NCBI GenBank assembly: GCA_032158295.1
Contig: CM063259.1
Coordinates: 12,086,075 to 12,150,074, forward strand
Reading direction: 5' to 3'
Source: Pycnopodia helianthoides
Lineage: Eukaryota; Echinodermata; Asteroidea; Forcipulatida; Asteriidae
Length of the DNA: 64,000 nucleotides
In this document: one piece after another, positions 45,901 through 53,159 of the stretch
How positions within the stretch are numbered: position 1 is the stretch's first letter
Layout: each line of letters starts with the position of its first letter
Made by a program: the position numbers and the translations under genes
Notes under the pieces: generated by a model
Told to the model about the DNA's origin: nothing
The model's input: only the letters and a program-made list of their open reading frames with translations
The model's database searches: none

Positions 45901-48900
45901 CCTCGCAGCATTTAACCTTCCTATAATGACTAATGAATGGCAGAAAACCGATCAAACTTTCACACTCACTTTCACACTTTCAAACCCTTCTCTCCGGTAA
46001 CCTTTCGTTCGTCTTCCGGCCCACGACGGGCTGTTAAGCTATATATTTTGAGTTCAATATGGGGGCATGGTGGTACCCCTCCCCTATTGTGTCTTCAGTG
46101 AGCTTGGAATTTCGGAATACTTTATAGATTTTTTAATATATATTTTTTATAATTATAAATATATTTGTAATTTTATTTACTTTATTTATGTTTTATTTAT
46201 TTGCTTTATTTATTTTTCGGGGGGGGGGGTGGTATTTTTGTTCAAGAGGAAAACCAAAAACAAAATAGGATGTTAAAGTATGGGAACATTGGGATACCTT
46301 CTGCCCCATATCGGGCATGCTATAAAACTGTTTTTTATATTTTTTCTGAATTATTTTTCTTTGTGTGATTATTTCAGGTTTGTGAACAGTATGGTGTACT
46401 ACGGCGTTTCCTTGTACAGCTCCAACATCTCAGGAGACAAATATTTAAACTTTTTTCTGTTGAGCATTGCGGAGTTACCAGGCTATGTCGTCACGATGTT
46501 ACAATGATGTGGTACGTTCGTTGGTCAAGTACAAAACCTAATTTGCATGTCTGGTACACTGACTCAATTAGTTGTGATGACATGCTATGTATTGACTATA
46601 ATTTTTGAAGAAAAAAAACACATTTTGTTTATTGATCATTATTAGTGTAGTCTGCTACATTTCACTGGTTCAAAATGTGTAATAAATTCAAACAAAAACC
46701 AGTTTGCCTAAAATGATTTACGGTACATAGGCCTATCCTACTCTCTGGCCATTCTAAACCATAGTTTTGTTTCTAACGCCGTTTCGTGTTTTACAAGCTG
46801 AATTCTACTGGCTAAAATATTACTAGAAATGTACAGTTCAGTTCTTGAAAGGGTTAAGCAAGTTGAGAAATCGTTCCGCAGAGTTTTGCTTTGTTTTAAA
46901 TCTATGGTGAAACTGCACAGTACGCACAAGTGGTGATGTACGTACACAATGTGGGATACTTTTGAACGCTAGATGGCAGCAGACAAACCAGGTAAAATTC
47001 CATTGTTTAAGTAGTTCTAAGCACGCACACATTGCCGAGAACAATTGATTTACATGTAAGTCTGCTGCCACCCATCATCCCAAAGTATCCTATTAGTTGT
47101 GTGTACTGTTGTGCCACCATCAGTTAAGTTCAATTCCGTAATGGCCTAATAAAAAACAATTTGTCGATTTGCAAGTAAATTTAAACAGTTTTAAAAAGGT
47201 TTCAGAAACGCCCCAAAAATCAGTACATGGGTAAAATAATTTCACAAAATATACACACAAAAATAAAAGGAAAGGACAAAAAATTCAACAATTATGAAAA
47301 TACACAATCATACACAACCTGTGCATTGAATTGTCTCGAATGGTAGCTCAACTTTCTCATGTGAATTGTGCCTGTTTTTTTTCCAGGTGGGGACGTCGAC
47401 CGTCGCTGGTGTTGTTTCACATACTCGCTGGTATAGCATGCGTAATTACGGCCTGCCTACCACGTGACCCAGGTATGTGCAGACCTACACCGCTTTCGAA
47501 ACTGCGGCTTGGGCTTGGGCTAGGGCTAAGGCTTTGACTCTGTCCGCCTGATTGAAGGTGTATGGACAGCACGCGTCTTCTCAATAACTGACGGAGCCAA
47601 AGCACAAGCTTAAGCCGAACCGTGGTTTCGAAAAGGGCCCAACATGAGGAGTAACCGCAAAGTCCTTACAATTAAATCACCTCGGACCAATCACAGCATG
47701 CACAGAAATGGAAAGCTTACGTCACTGCACGTTTATCCAATGAAATAATGGTATCCAACGAAATCATTGGGCCTGTAGACCAGTATCTGGGGGACCGGTC
47801 TAAAGAAGACCTAGACAGGTCGCCTGTCATGAATGACATGTCGTTTTTTCATCCCACTAATTGTACCAGCTATGTTCTGGAAGTTCTGCATCGGGAGTAG
47901 CTCCAGTCAGGTAAAAGAGTGGACAATACGTGTTCAGACTATGTGTGCAGGTGACGTTTGAATACTTTTCACTTACTAAAGATAATGTTTATCGTCAAAA
48001 GTTTAATATGCACCAAAGTGTTTATAATTAGTATAATTTATTTCCGCAGGTGATGGTACTGGTTTTTTCATCCCACTAATTGTACCAGCTATGTTCGGGA
48101 AGTTCTGCATCGCAAGTAGCTTTGCTGTAGCTTTCCTGTATGGGACCGAGATCTTCCCTACTCCAGTCAGGTAAAAGAAAATGACATTTTTTAAACATCG
48201 TCCACGCAGCGCCATTTTTATCCATTATTAATCGTGGTCACCGAGGCCCCTTTTCAAACCATGGCTTTGGCTCGGGCTCCGGCTTAAACTCCGACATTTA
48301 TTTAGGACTGTGCGCTTTGTGGTACGGGGCTTCAAACAGGCTGCCGGAGCCTAAGCCGAAGCCCAAGCCCAAGCCACAGTTTCGAAAAGAGTCTATATTA
48401 TAGAAATCATAACCCGGAGAAAGCCAAGTTCACCAGCCACCAGTCTGCTGTGTACGCCCTCTATGTTAGCTGTGGTCAGAGAGGAACCAGTACCGCGTGA
48501 CATTCCTGGCGTGGCATCAATTATTCAGATCAACTAATGAATTGCCTCAAAGCAGACACACACTAGATAACCACACACATCATTTATTATCCGAGTTCAA
48601 TTACTGTGATTGCGGTTTATTTTGAACAAAAGAAATTGTCGGTGCCATAGTCACGTTTGAAATGTTACGGTGTGGAAATCTTCAAGTGCATTTAGTCAGT
48701 CATTGGCACCAGAAGGTCTTGGACCAAACCAAAGTAAAAAATAACTGTCAGTTACGTTGATATGTTTTTGTTTTCATTCGGCATTCAGGAATATCGGCTT
48801 TGGTATTGCGTCAACTTGCGGCCGTGTGGGAAGCATTCTTGCACCATTCATTATCTATCTCGTAAGTATACAAAAGTCATCTCCATAGAGTATCAAGTTC

Positions 48901-49967
48901 AATTGCCAACATCACAATTTCCAACAATTCATCAAAAATTGTTAAAAAGATTTGTCTTAATTCTGCTTGAGCAGAAAATTAGTATTGCTTACAAAATTTC
49001 TGTATAGCAAGAATAGCAGGATCGTACTCACAGATTGGACAGGTGATATCGTATTTCGACTGGTAACCTTATGGTAAGCATAATTTTTGTGCATGGGTGA
49101 AAAACAAGATGGCTACGCAGTTGTAAAAAAAAAACTCGCTTCACACCAATGAATCTAAAAAACTAAACTTTTTGTTTATGACCGATTTTATGTATGTTAA
49201 CTTAATACTACACATCTTAAAGGAACATTACATAATTGGTAAGAAAAAAAATTACTTTTCGATCACAGATTTACATAAAACGTACACGGTCCAATGATGA
49301 TGATAGTAGAAAACATCCCTTGAAATATTTCTGTCTGAAACGCCATATTTGATGAGAAATTAATAAACTAATTGTCCGATTGGAGTTTATCGCTCAGTGA
49401 GCGCTTTATTCATTTGTTGAATCTATATGATTTCATGCAAATGTGTAATCGGTTTTTCACTACTTTCTCGTGACCCAGATGGCCGATCGATCTCAAACTT
49501 ACTTCTACAGGTTTGTCAGTTTATGTTTATGGTGGATTACATAAAGTGCTTACACTGCCAGCAACTGTTTTGTTAGCTAAAACCAATCCTGTAATGTTTC
49601 TTTAGTTTAAACAAATTGTTAATTTAAATGTTACGTTAGACGTGCACCGGGCGCTAAAGATATGCAAAGCAGGGCACCCTCTACTGTTTCAAATAACAAT
49701 TCCCCTCTGCCGCTTGTACAGGAAGAAATATCGTACTACCTGCCGCTCAACATATTCGGAGGGTTGAGCATCATAGCTGGCGTCTTGGTTCTGTTGCTCC
49801 CAGAGACCAGAAACAAGCCCCTTCCGGAGACAATGGAAGATGCCGAGACATTGGGGAAGACTCGGCCGACCAAGGGTGACCTCAGCAATGGGAGCGTGGC
49901 CGAGGACGTCAAACCGACAAGTGGGATTGTCAATGTCGCTTTGGAGGACCGCGATGATTGGTTATAG
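33585..49967 (+). CDS. SLC22-type (organic cation/anion/carnitine) transporter, nine exons, about 570 aa
   Basis: Exons splice into a 12-TM major facilitator of the SLC22 family, which moves organic ions, carnitine or drugs across the plasma membrane. Seen in order: N-terminal TM1 (FILITLVGTWLPAWQIFG), a large extracellular loop with glycosylation-type NDS, NGT and NSS sites and several Cys, TIVME-LDLVC, GQLSDIVGRKTVL (loop 2-3 signature), a YESVRWLLSKG segment (family ESPRWL, Pro replaced by Val), WFVNSMVYYGVSL, RWGRRP-like (here WGRRPSL), LYGTEIFPTPVRN, FGIASTCGRVGS, LLLPETRNKPLPETMEDAE, then an acidic tail ending EDRDDWL. Start ATG in ACCATGG. The coding sum is one base short of a multiple of three because of the exon 5 end. 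Subfamily and substrate cannot be told. Confidence 0.9.
34080..34300 (+). mobile_element. Non-LTR retrotransposon (LINE) 3' tail relic
   Basis: In one frame it reads NSFIPRTASLWNSLPGECCP, then a stop. R(T/S)..LWNSLP is typical of the C-terminal end of LINE ORF2 in jockey/CR1-like elements. A homologous piece at 59610-59805 reads FIPRTVSLWNSLLGECFPPS and goes on further. It lies in SLC22 intron 1, with the reverse transcriptase core absent. Confidence 0.65.
34685..34915 (+). CDS. SLC22 exon 2: TM2-TM4
   Basis: Acceptor GCCTCAG, donor GTAAAC, phase 0 at both ends, 77 codons. LDLVCNKNILPSTAQ joins exon 1 as TIVMELDLVC. GQLSDIVGRK is the MFS loop 2-3 signature. It is strongly GC-rich against its flanks. 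Confidence 0.94.
35101..35490. mobile_element. TTAA-flanked MITE, full length
   Basis: TTAA stands at 35101-35104 and 35487-35490. Inside, AGACACTGGACACTATTGGT faces ACCAATAGTGTCCACTGCCT as terminal inverted repeats. There is also an internal palindrome around TTTCGAGCCTCAAATTCT / GAGGTCTCGAAATC. TTAA target sites are typical of piggyBac- or Kolobok-type elements. Related copies lie at 5030, 61575 and, as a sister group, 1, 40410, 49217, 59240 and 61223. Confidence 0.8.
35799..35996. mobile_element. Copy of the GGGCCC-ended palindromic element
   Basis: This is the best-preserved copy: GGGCCCAATTTCATAGAGCT at the left and AGCTCTATGAAATTGGGCCC at the right are exact reverse complements. It sits in intron 2 of the SLC22 gene. 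Confidence 0.8.
36145..36500. mobile_element. Rearranged TTAA-type element with GGTTGGTACCCGCTGTCACC block
   Basis: It shares ATGCGGTTGGTACCCGCTGT, CACCTC.C.AAAAA.GTGGAT and CAACAAGTAGA..CACT with 44950-45330, so the two are one non-autonomous family inserted in two SLC22 introns. Confidence 0.6.
36575..36771 (+). CDS. SLC22 exon 3: TM5-TM6
   Basis: Acceptor GTCTACAG, donor GTGAGT, ends in phase 2. It reads GMNLTQMILIMEMFSPKQRT, then GCINGLAWGAGVALLAP and WRKMQLAISLPCLIAIPLW. E...PKQRT and WR..QLAISLP are family landmarks. Confidence 0.93.
36795..36960. mobile_element. Palindromic CGGCTACGGCTACGAC..GTTGCTA element
   Basis: GGCCGTATCTGAATTAGCGG at the left mirrors CCGCCAATTCGCGGATACGG at the right, with GGCTACGGCTACGACTGTTG and a mirrored AGCCGTAGTCATAACC inside. 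Other copies lie at 16020, 51895 and 62662. Confidence 0.65.
37000..40400. other. SLC22 intron 3, no gene
   Basis: No exon or gene is recognised apart from the CAAA microsatellite at 38781-38995 and ordinary AT-rich sequence. ORFs in it are microsatellite by-products or random. Confidence 0.6.
38781..38995. repeat. (CAAA)n microsatellite, about 215 bases
   Basis: AAACAAACAAAC runs with scattered interruptions (ACACCC, AACGAAC), ending in CAGACAGAC. It produces open frames on both strands (VCLFVCLF and TNKQTNKQ), which are not genes. Confidence 0.95.
40410..40735. mobile_element. TTAA-family sister element copy
   Basis: GTGTACACCATTGGTAAGAC, CACAGATTTGCACATAACTT, GTCATGGTGGAAAACTTCCC and TTATCACGGTGATAAA are shared with 59240-59590 and, more distantly, 49217-49612. 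It ends just upstream of SLC22 exon 4. Confidence 0.65.
40783..41067 (+). CDS. SLC22 exon 4: large cytoplasmic loop
   Basis: The acceptor is TTTTCCCCCAG. It reads ILYESVRWLLSKGYNKKSF to TLIDMLRSWILLRNLI and MCLS. The donor GTATGT at 41068 gives phase 2 and joins exon 5 as SWFVNSMVYYG. A later in-frame ORF end is intronic. Confidence 0.92.
41175..41310. repeat. Dispersed repeat shared with 45700-45830
   Basis: GGGCGCCCTCG.CTAG, GTTG.TC.TTGGCC.ATC, GTGCG and CATCATCGTTT(A)ACCTCTAA(G)ATGGCGG occur in the same order at both places, both within SLC22 introns. The family is unknown. Confidence 0.65.
43318..43608 (-). mobile_element. Full-length tRNA-derived SINE
   Basis: Read on the minus strand, the head has GGCCGAGTGGTTTAGAGCAT (A-box and D-arm of a Ser/Leu-type tRNA) and CTCGAATCCCGGTCATGAAA (B-box and T-arm). 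A body follows through GGGTACCTGCGAGGGTAGAG, ending in a TTATTATTACTATTA tail. Truncated relatives lie at 2866, 6890 and 58620. Transcription would be by pol III. Confidence 0.75.
44775..44935. mobile_element. Palindromic CTTTTCCAAAC..CTCCGGCTTCG element
   Basis: GGCTTTTCCAAACGTTGGGT at the left mirrors CCTATGTTTGGAAACGGCCC at the right, with GGCTCCGGCTTCG and a mirrored CAAGCCGGAGCCG inside. Same family as 6540, 47490 and 48243. Confidence 0.65.
46378..46511 (+). CDS. SLC22 exon 5: TM7-TM8, frame break near its end
   Basis: The acceptor is TTATTTCAG. It reads FVNSMVYYGVSLYSSNISGD, KYLNFFLLSIAELPGYVVTM. Then TTA CAA TGA closes the frame 9 bases before the good donor GTACGT at 46512. A single missing base near 46500 would carry the frame on to MMW and join WGRRP of exon 6 in phase. 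A weak donor (GTTACA at 46498) would also keep phase but drops about five residues of a TM segment. Confidence 0.85.
46955..47100. mobile_element. Palindromic GGCAGCAGAC element
   Basis: GGATACTTTTGAACGCTAGA and TGGCAGCAGAC at the left mirror GTCTGCTGCCACCCATCATC and CAAAGTATCC at the right. Copies lie at 40335-40405 (one arm) and 52368-52492 (both arms). Confidence 0.65.
47387..47472 (+). CDS. SLC22 exon 6: GRRP loop and TM9
   Basis: The acceptor is TTTTTCCAG and the donor GTATGT. It reads WGRRPSLVLFHILAGIACVI then TACLPRDP. GRRP is the second MFS loop signature. Confidence 0.92.
47490..47640. mobile_element. Palindromic TTTCGAAAC..GGCTTGGGCTTGGGC element
   Basis: CTTTCGAAACTGCGGCTTGG pairs with a mirrored CCGAACCGTGGTTTCGAAAA. 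It sits immediately after SLC22 exon 6. Confidence 0.65.
47843..47918 (+). pseudogene. Decayed duplicate of SLC22 exon 7
   Basis: TTTTTTCATCCCACTAATTG, TACCAGCTATGTTC and GAAGTTCTGCATCG are shared with exon 7 at 48062-48115. The copy then jumps from AGTAGC directly to TCCAGTCAGGTAAAAG, lacking about 41 bases, and keeps the donor. The deletion is not a multiple of three and its acceptor side differs, so it is unlikely to be used. Confidence 0.85.
48050..48170 (+). CDS. SLC22 exon 7: TM10-TM11
   Basis: Acceptor TTTCCGCAG, donor GTAAAA. It reads GTGFFIPLIVPAMFGKFC, ASSFAVAFLYGTEIFPTPVR. GK...S..F...Y..E.(Y/F)PT..R is a core SLC22 signature. Confidence 0.94.
48243..48396. mobile_element. Palindromic CAAACCATGGCTTTGGCTCGGGC element
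   Basis: CTTTTCAAACCATGGCTTTG at the left mirrors AGCCACAGTTTCGAAAAGAG at the right, with GGCTCCGGCTTAAACTCCG and mirrored GGAGCCTAAGCCGAAG inside. It sits in SLC22 intron 7. Confidence 0.65.
48789..48861 (+). CDS. SLC22 exon 8
   Basis: Acceptor CATTCAG, donor GTAAGT. It reads NIGFGIASTCGRVGSILAPF then IIYL, the RN.G.G..S...R.G.I..P segment of the family. Both junction phases match. Confidence 0.92.
49217..49612. mobile_element. TTAA-flanked element in SLC22 intron 8
   Basis: It starts TTAAAGGAACATTACATAAT and contains TTTTTCACTACTTTCTCGTG, ACCCAGATGGCCGATCGATC and ACAGGTTTGTCAGTTTATG, shared with the copies at 1-305 and 59240. A partial copy of the same left end is at 19911. Confidence 0.65.
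49722..49967 (+). CDS. SLC22 exon 9: TM12, C-terminal tail, stop
   Basis: The acceptor is GCTTGTACAG. It reads EEISYYLPLNIFGGLSIIAG, VLLLPETRNKPLPETMEDAE, a hydrophilic tail, and TAG at 49965-49967. LLPET....LPET..DAE is the invariant SLC22 terminus. Confidence 0.94.
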   Translation, partial: EEISYYLPLNIFGGLSIIAGVLVLLLPETRNKPLPETMEDAETLGKTRPTKGDLSNGSVAEDVKPTSGIVNVALEDRDDWL

Positions 49968-50163
49968 GGGGAAAAAGGGAGGCGACATCGATGTTTTTAC
50001 TCCAATCTGCATGCTCCAACGGATGTTCGCATTAAAACGAACAGTTACAGGGAGCTACTTTGCCACTTCTAATGCCAGTATACATCGTTGTGTGTTTTAA
50101 TCATCGCTACCAATGGATACCGATGACAAAACAAAAAAAGGAAAAAAATAAGAGGTCTTCTTA

Positions 50164-50417
50164 GGCCTGCGCTAAACGTCGCACGTTTGTCGTGTCGAAC
50201 TCAAACAGTTGTAAAATTAGGAATTAAATTCGACAAAAGAGCGACGTTTAGCGCAAACCTTTTATTTAAGTTCGGCACTGCCGTGTAGCACGGCAAGCCC
50301 TGCCGTGCTACACGGTAGCGGCACGACACGGTGACAAACGTCGCGCTCTTGCCGTGTCGAATCGAACTGAAAACATTTGAGTTCGGCTCGGCAAAAGTGC
50401 GACGTTTAGCGCAGGCC
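50164..50417. mobile_element. PIF/Harbinger-like MITE with TTA target-site duplication
   Basis: TTA at 50161-50163 and 50418-50420 flanks GGCCTGCGCTAAACGTCGCA and its mirror TGCGACGTTTAGCGCAGGCC, a 20-base perfect terminal inverted repeat. Inside are a second TIR-like edge (GCGACGTTTAGCGCAAACC near 50250) and a hairpin of TGCCGTGTAGCACGGCA with TGCCGTGCTACACGG. It looks like a composite of nested copies. Three-base TWA duplications are typical of PIF/Harbinger. Confidence 0.8.
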
Positions 50418-50888
50418 TTAGGAGAACTCTAAAGTCAGGGGTGCCCCATACGGATTTTTTTGGTACAAAGTCTATGGGAGGATTTTAACTACAGGGGAAA
50501 AGGAGAGAGAGAAAAAAGATGTCTCCACAGGAATGTGTGGTTTCCTGTGTGGATGTGTATGTTTAATTTTTCAAACACTGCACCAGGTCTTTATTTTCAC
50601 ACAATGCAAGGGAGCGGACTATCCTGTGCTTTTGATCCTCCGTTGTACAGGTGAATTTCCCCCTTTAAAATGTGAAGAAAGTCCCAAAATGGTTTGACCA
50701 AAAGACCTTTGTGTATAACCCCAAAACAAAACACAACGAGTGGATTGAAGTTCATTTTGAACAGCATGGTAGTGTACAATAGGGGCTGGACATTGTTTTT
50801 AGGCGACGCGGCGTTCACAACCTTACCCCAAATGGCAAGCGTGGCAGCCTCTTGTGACGTTGGTGCAAGAGGGTCAATTATAGGCCAC

Positions 50889-51000
50889 GCAAGTCTCGCG
50901 CGTATTCGGACATTTTTGAGACCACTTTGGTCCCACGTACATTGCTTTAAGCGCCGGGAAGGAAACAAACTGGTTCCGTCCGAATACGCGCGAGACTTGA
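50889..51000. repeat. Inverted repeat with 21-base perfect arms
   Basis: The left arm at 50890-50910 (core AGTCTCGCGCGTATTCGG) is repeated in reverse at 50979-50999 (core CCGAATACGCGCGAGACT) around a 68-base loop. It is GC-rich and CpG-rich. Overlapping ORFs on both strands are by-products. Confidence 0.85.
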
Positions 51001-51286
51001 AGACAAAAACCGCTTCTCTTAGTGCAGTTTTCACTAGAACGGGATCACCTTGTTAATTTGATGAACTTTACACAGGTTGGCTTGACGGTGTGTTTCTTGA
51101 AAACTAACGGGGTGATGGTTATTAATTTACTCATTCTAAGAAACAATGGTTCAACTTCTAAGTTGACCTCACATTTTAATTCGGCTGTTCATCTGTCGCT
51201 AGCTAAGCAAGGTAATTAATACAAAGGAATATCTCAGAATTAAAGGTTCGGCTAAGCTGATATTATGGTACACTTATTGTGAACCC

Positions 51287-51450
51287 AGGGGTCGATTTCA
51301 CAAAACTCTTCCTAACTTAGGACTAGTCCTAGGCAATGCTAAGAGATAGGACTAGTCCTAAGTTAGGACCAGTACTTAGGACTAGTCATATCTCTTAGCA
51401 TTGCCTAGGACTAGTCCTAAGTTAGGAAGAGTTTTGTGAAATCGACCCCT
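51287..51450. repeat. Near-perfect 164-base palindrome, 61-base identical arms
   Basis: The left arm 51287-51347 starts AGGGGTCGATTTCACAAAAC; the right arm 51390-51450 ends GTTTTGTGAAATCGACCCCT. They are exact reverse complements over 61 bases. The 42-base centre repeats GGACTAGTCCTAAGTTAGGA and can fold further. Shorter relatives lie near 60340-60440 and 60955-61100. Confidence 0.92.
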
Positions 51451-51894
51451 AAACCTCTTGAACAGCCATCTTTTTTATAACTATGCAAACTATGTATGCC
51501 TCTTTCCAAAACTAAGGCTTCGGCTTAGGCACTGGTGGCTGAGGCTTTTGCTTAGGCTTAGGCTTCGGCTTCGGCTTAGGCTTCGGCTCCTGCGTAAGTT
51601 CCGTCGATAATAATATTTTGAAAACGCATGACAACGCGCACGAAATGCATCCTTCTGCTAAGCAAAAAAGGGCTGGATACTAGTCGCAAAAGTCACAGGG
51701 ACACAGTAGTTTGGCTGGTGACCTTTTTCTGGTAAGCATTATTTCGTTGTGCTTAGCTACTTTTTGTGCTGAAGGAGCTCTATGAAATTGGGTCCAGAGC
51801 CTAAGCCCGAGGCGTGGTTTACGAAAATGGCCTCAATAATTAAAGCGAGGCTTGACCTAAAAAGAGTCTAATTTCTTTTCTTTTTTATTGCTGT

Positions 51895-52040
51895 ATTTGG
51901 CTTTGTCCGAATTGGCGGCTACGGCTTCGGCTACCGCTGGATCGCTGCGTCATCATGCCCTGAAGTATAGGACGTCCTTAGCAACGCCCTTAGCAACAGT
52001 CGTAGCCGCAGCCACAGCACTAAGTCGGACGCGGCCTTCA
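51895..52040. mobile_element. Palindromic GGCGGCTACGGCTTCGGCTACC element
   Basis: GTCCGAATTGGCGGCTACGG at the left and CAGTCGTAGCCGCAGCCACA at the right mirror each other, with GTCCTTAGCAACGCCCTTAG inside. Same family as 36795 and 62662. Confidence 0.65.
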
Positions 52041-52367
52041 TGTGTTTGTACACATATTGATGTTGGTATACGGGTTTAACAAGCAAAGTAGAGTGGTAAG
52101 TTTTTACAAGTAAAAAGTGTAAATACATGTTAGTGGTATCTATGGGGGTCTTATTTTCTATAGTTATTGGGTAAAAAGGTTCATGTGTATTTTATCGTGA
52201 TTTTCCAGGAAGCGTGTACAATAGAAAGTCAGACAATATAATTAGTTATATTTTTTTTTTATATATGTAAGTAATCATCAATTGTTTTTCTAACAGTAAC
52301 TAAACGTGTATCTCTTCAAAATTAAAAAGAATGACAGCGGTTTCATGACAATGGGGACTTTCGGACT

Positions 52368-52492
52368 CTGAGGTGGCAGCAGACTACCAAAGTTTTATTT
52401 GTTTGCGTAACTAAGTTCTGAGCACAACAACGATGGATTTACCCGGTTAGTCTGCCGCCACCTGGCGTTCTCAAAAGTCTCCCATTGTTGTC
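52368..52492. mobile_element. Palindromic GGCAGCAGACTA element
   Basis: GGGGACTTTCGGACTCTGAG and GTGGCAGCAGACTA face TAGTCTGCCGCCACCTGGCG and CTCAAAAGTCTCCC. Same family as 46955. Confidence 0.65.
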
Positions 52493-52689
52493 TGTACTCA
52501 TACAACGCATTTATTGGTGAACATGTTACAAAAGCAAACGATATGTGGGAGTGTTATTAGTCGTTCAAAACAAAGGGGGTGGTACTTGTTTGACAATCAT
52601 CAACTTGGACGAGTAACTTCCCCCCCCCCCCCTCGGATGCCCCATTGAAACCTGGACCGTTGAAATTAAAAATTACCAGAAAAAATGTG

Positions 52690-52757
52690 TGGTTTTGTGC
52701 AGTTGTTCCATTTACACACAGACGGTTTTTAAACTGTCTGTGTGTAAATAGAACAAT
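52690..52757. repeat. Hairpin with about 20-base arms
   Basis: TTGTTCCATTTACACACAGA and TCTGTGTGTAAATAGAACAA face each other around a short GTTTTTAAAC centre, with one mismatch in the arms. Confidence 0.85.
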
Positions 52758-53159
52758 TAAAATTGTTTCTACCTCCACTTCAAGTTATCTTATTGTAAAA
52801 GGTTTAACAAGTGCAAGGGAAATTTAATCGCAATGGGTACAGGTTAATATTGGCCAGAAGTGGCCCCTGCAAGTTACCTTATTTTCGCCCTGCCCACTAT
52901 CAGAAGCCAGCCCTAACCGACAAATGCCACATTTGGTATTTGATGTAAATAGTTCTTGAAAGAATTGGGGTCCGTCATGTCTCTCCCCAAATTAGGTAGG
53001 GTGAATACAAGGACTAGCCAATCCCACAAGGGAACTACGGGGGATCACCACTCTGGTTCTACCAGACTTTGAGTCGTGACTCCGACTAACTTTCTGCTCA
53101 AATTAGTTTTGCCACAAAAAATTACAAGGATATGTCTTTTTCTGCTCTTGTATTTTTTC

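Larger units (their letters stand above)
41310..46370. other. SLC22 intron 4, repeats only
   Basis: Holds a C14 tract at 41638-41652, a full SINE at 43318-43608, a palindromic CTCCGGCTTCG element at 44775-44935, a rearranged TTAA-type element at 44950-45330, a hairpin (AGTCTGGTGCAAGACGTT with its mirror) at 45489-45557, and the repeat at 45700-45830. No exon was recognised. Confidence 0.55.

Noticed and set aside
50597..51056. Overlapping 120- and 145-codon ORFs on opposite strands
   Set aside because: They overlap a CpG-rich inverted repeat that keeps both strands open. No motif was recognised and no splice context supports them.
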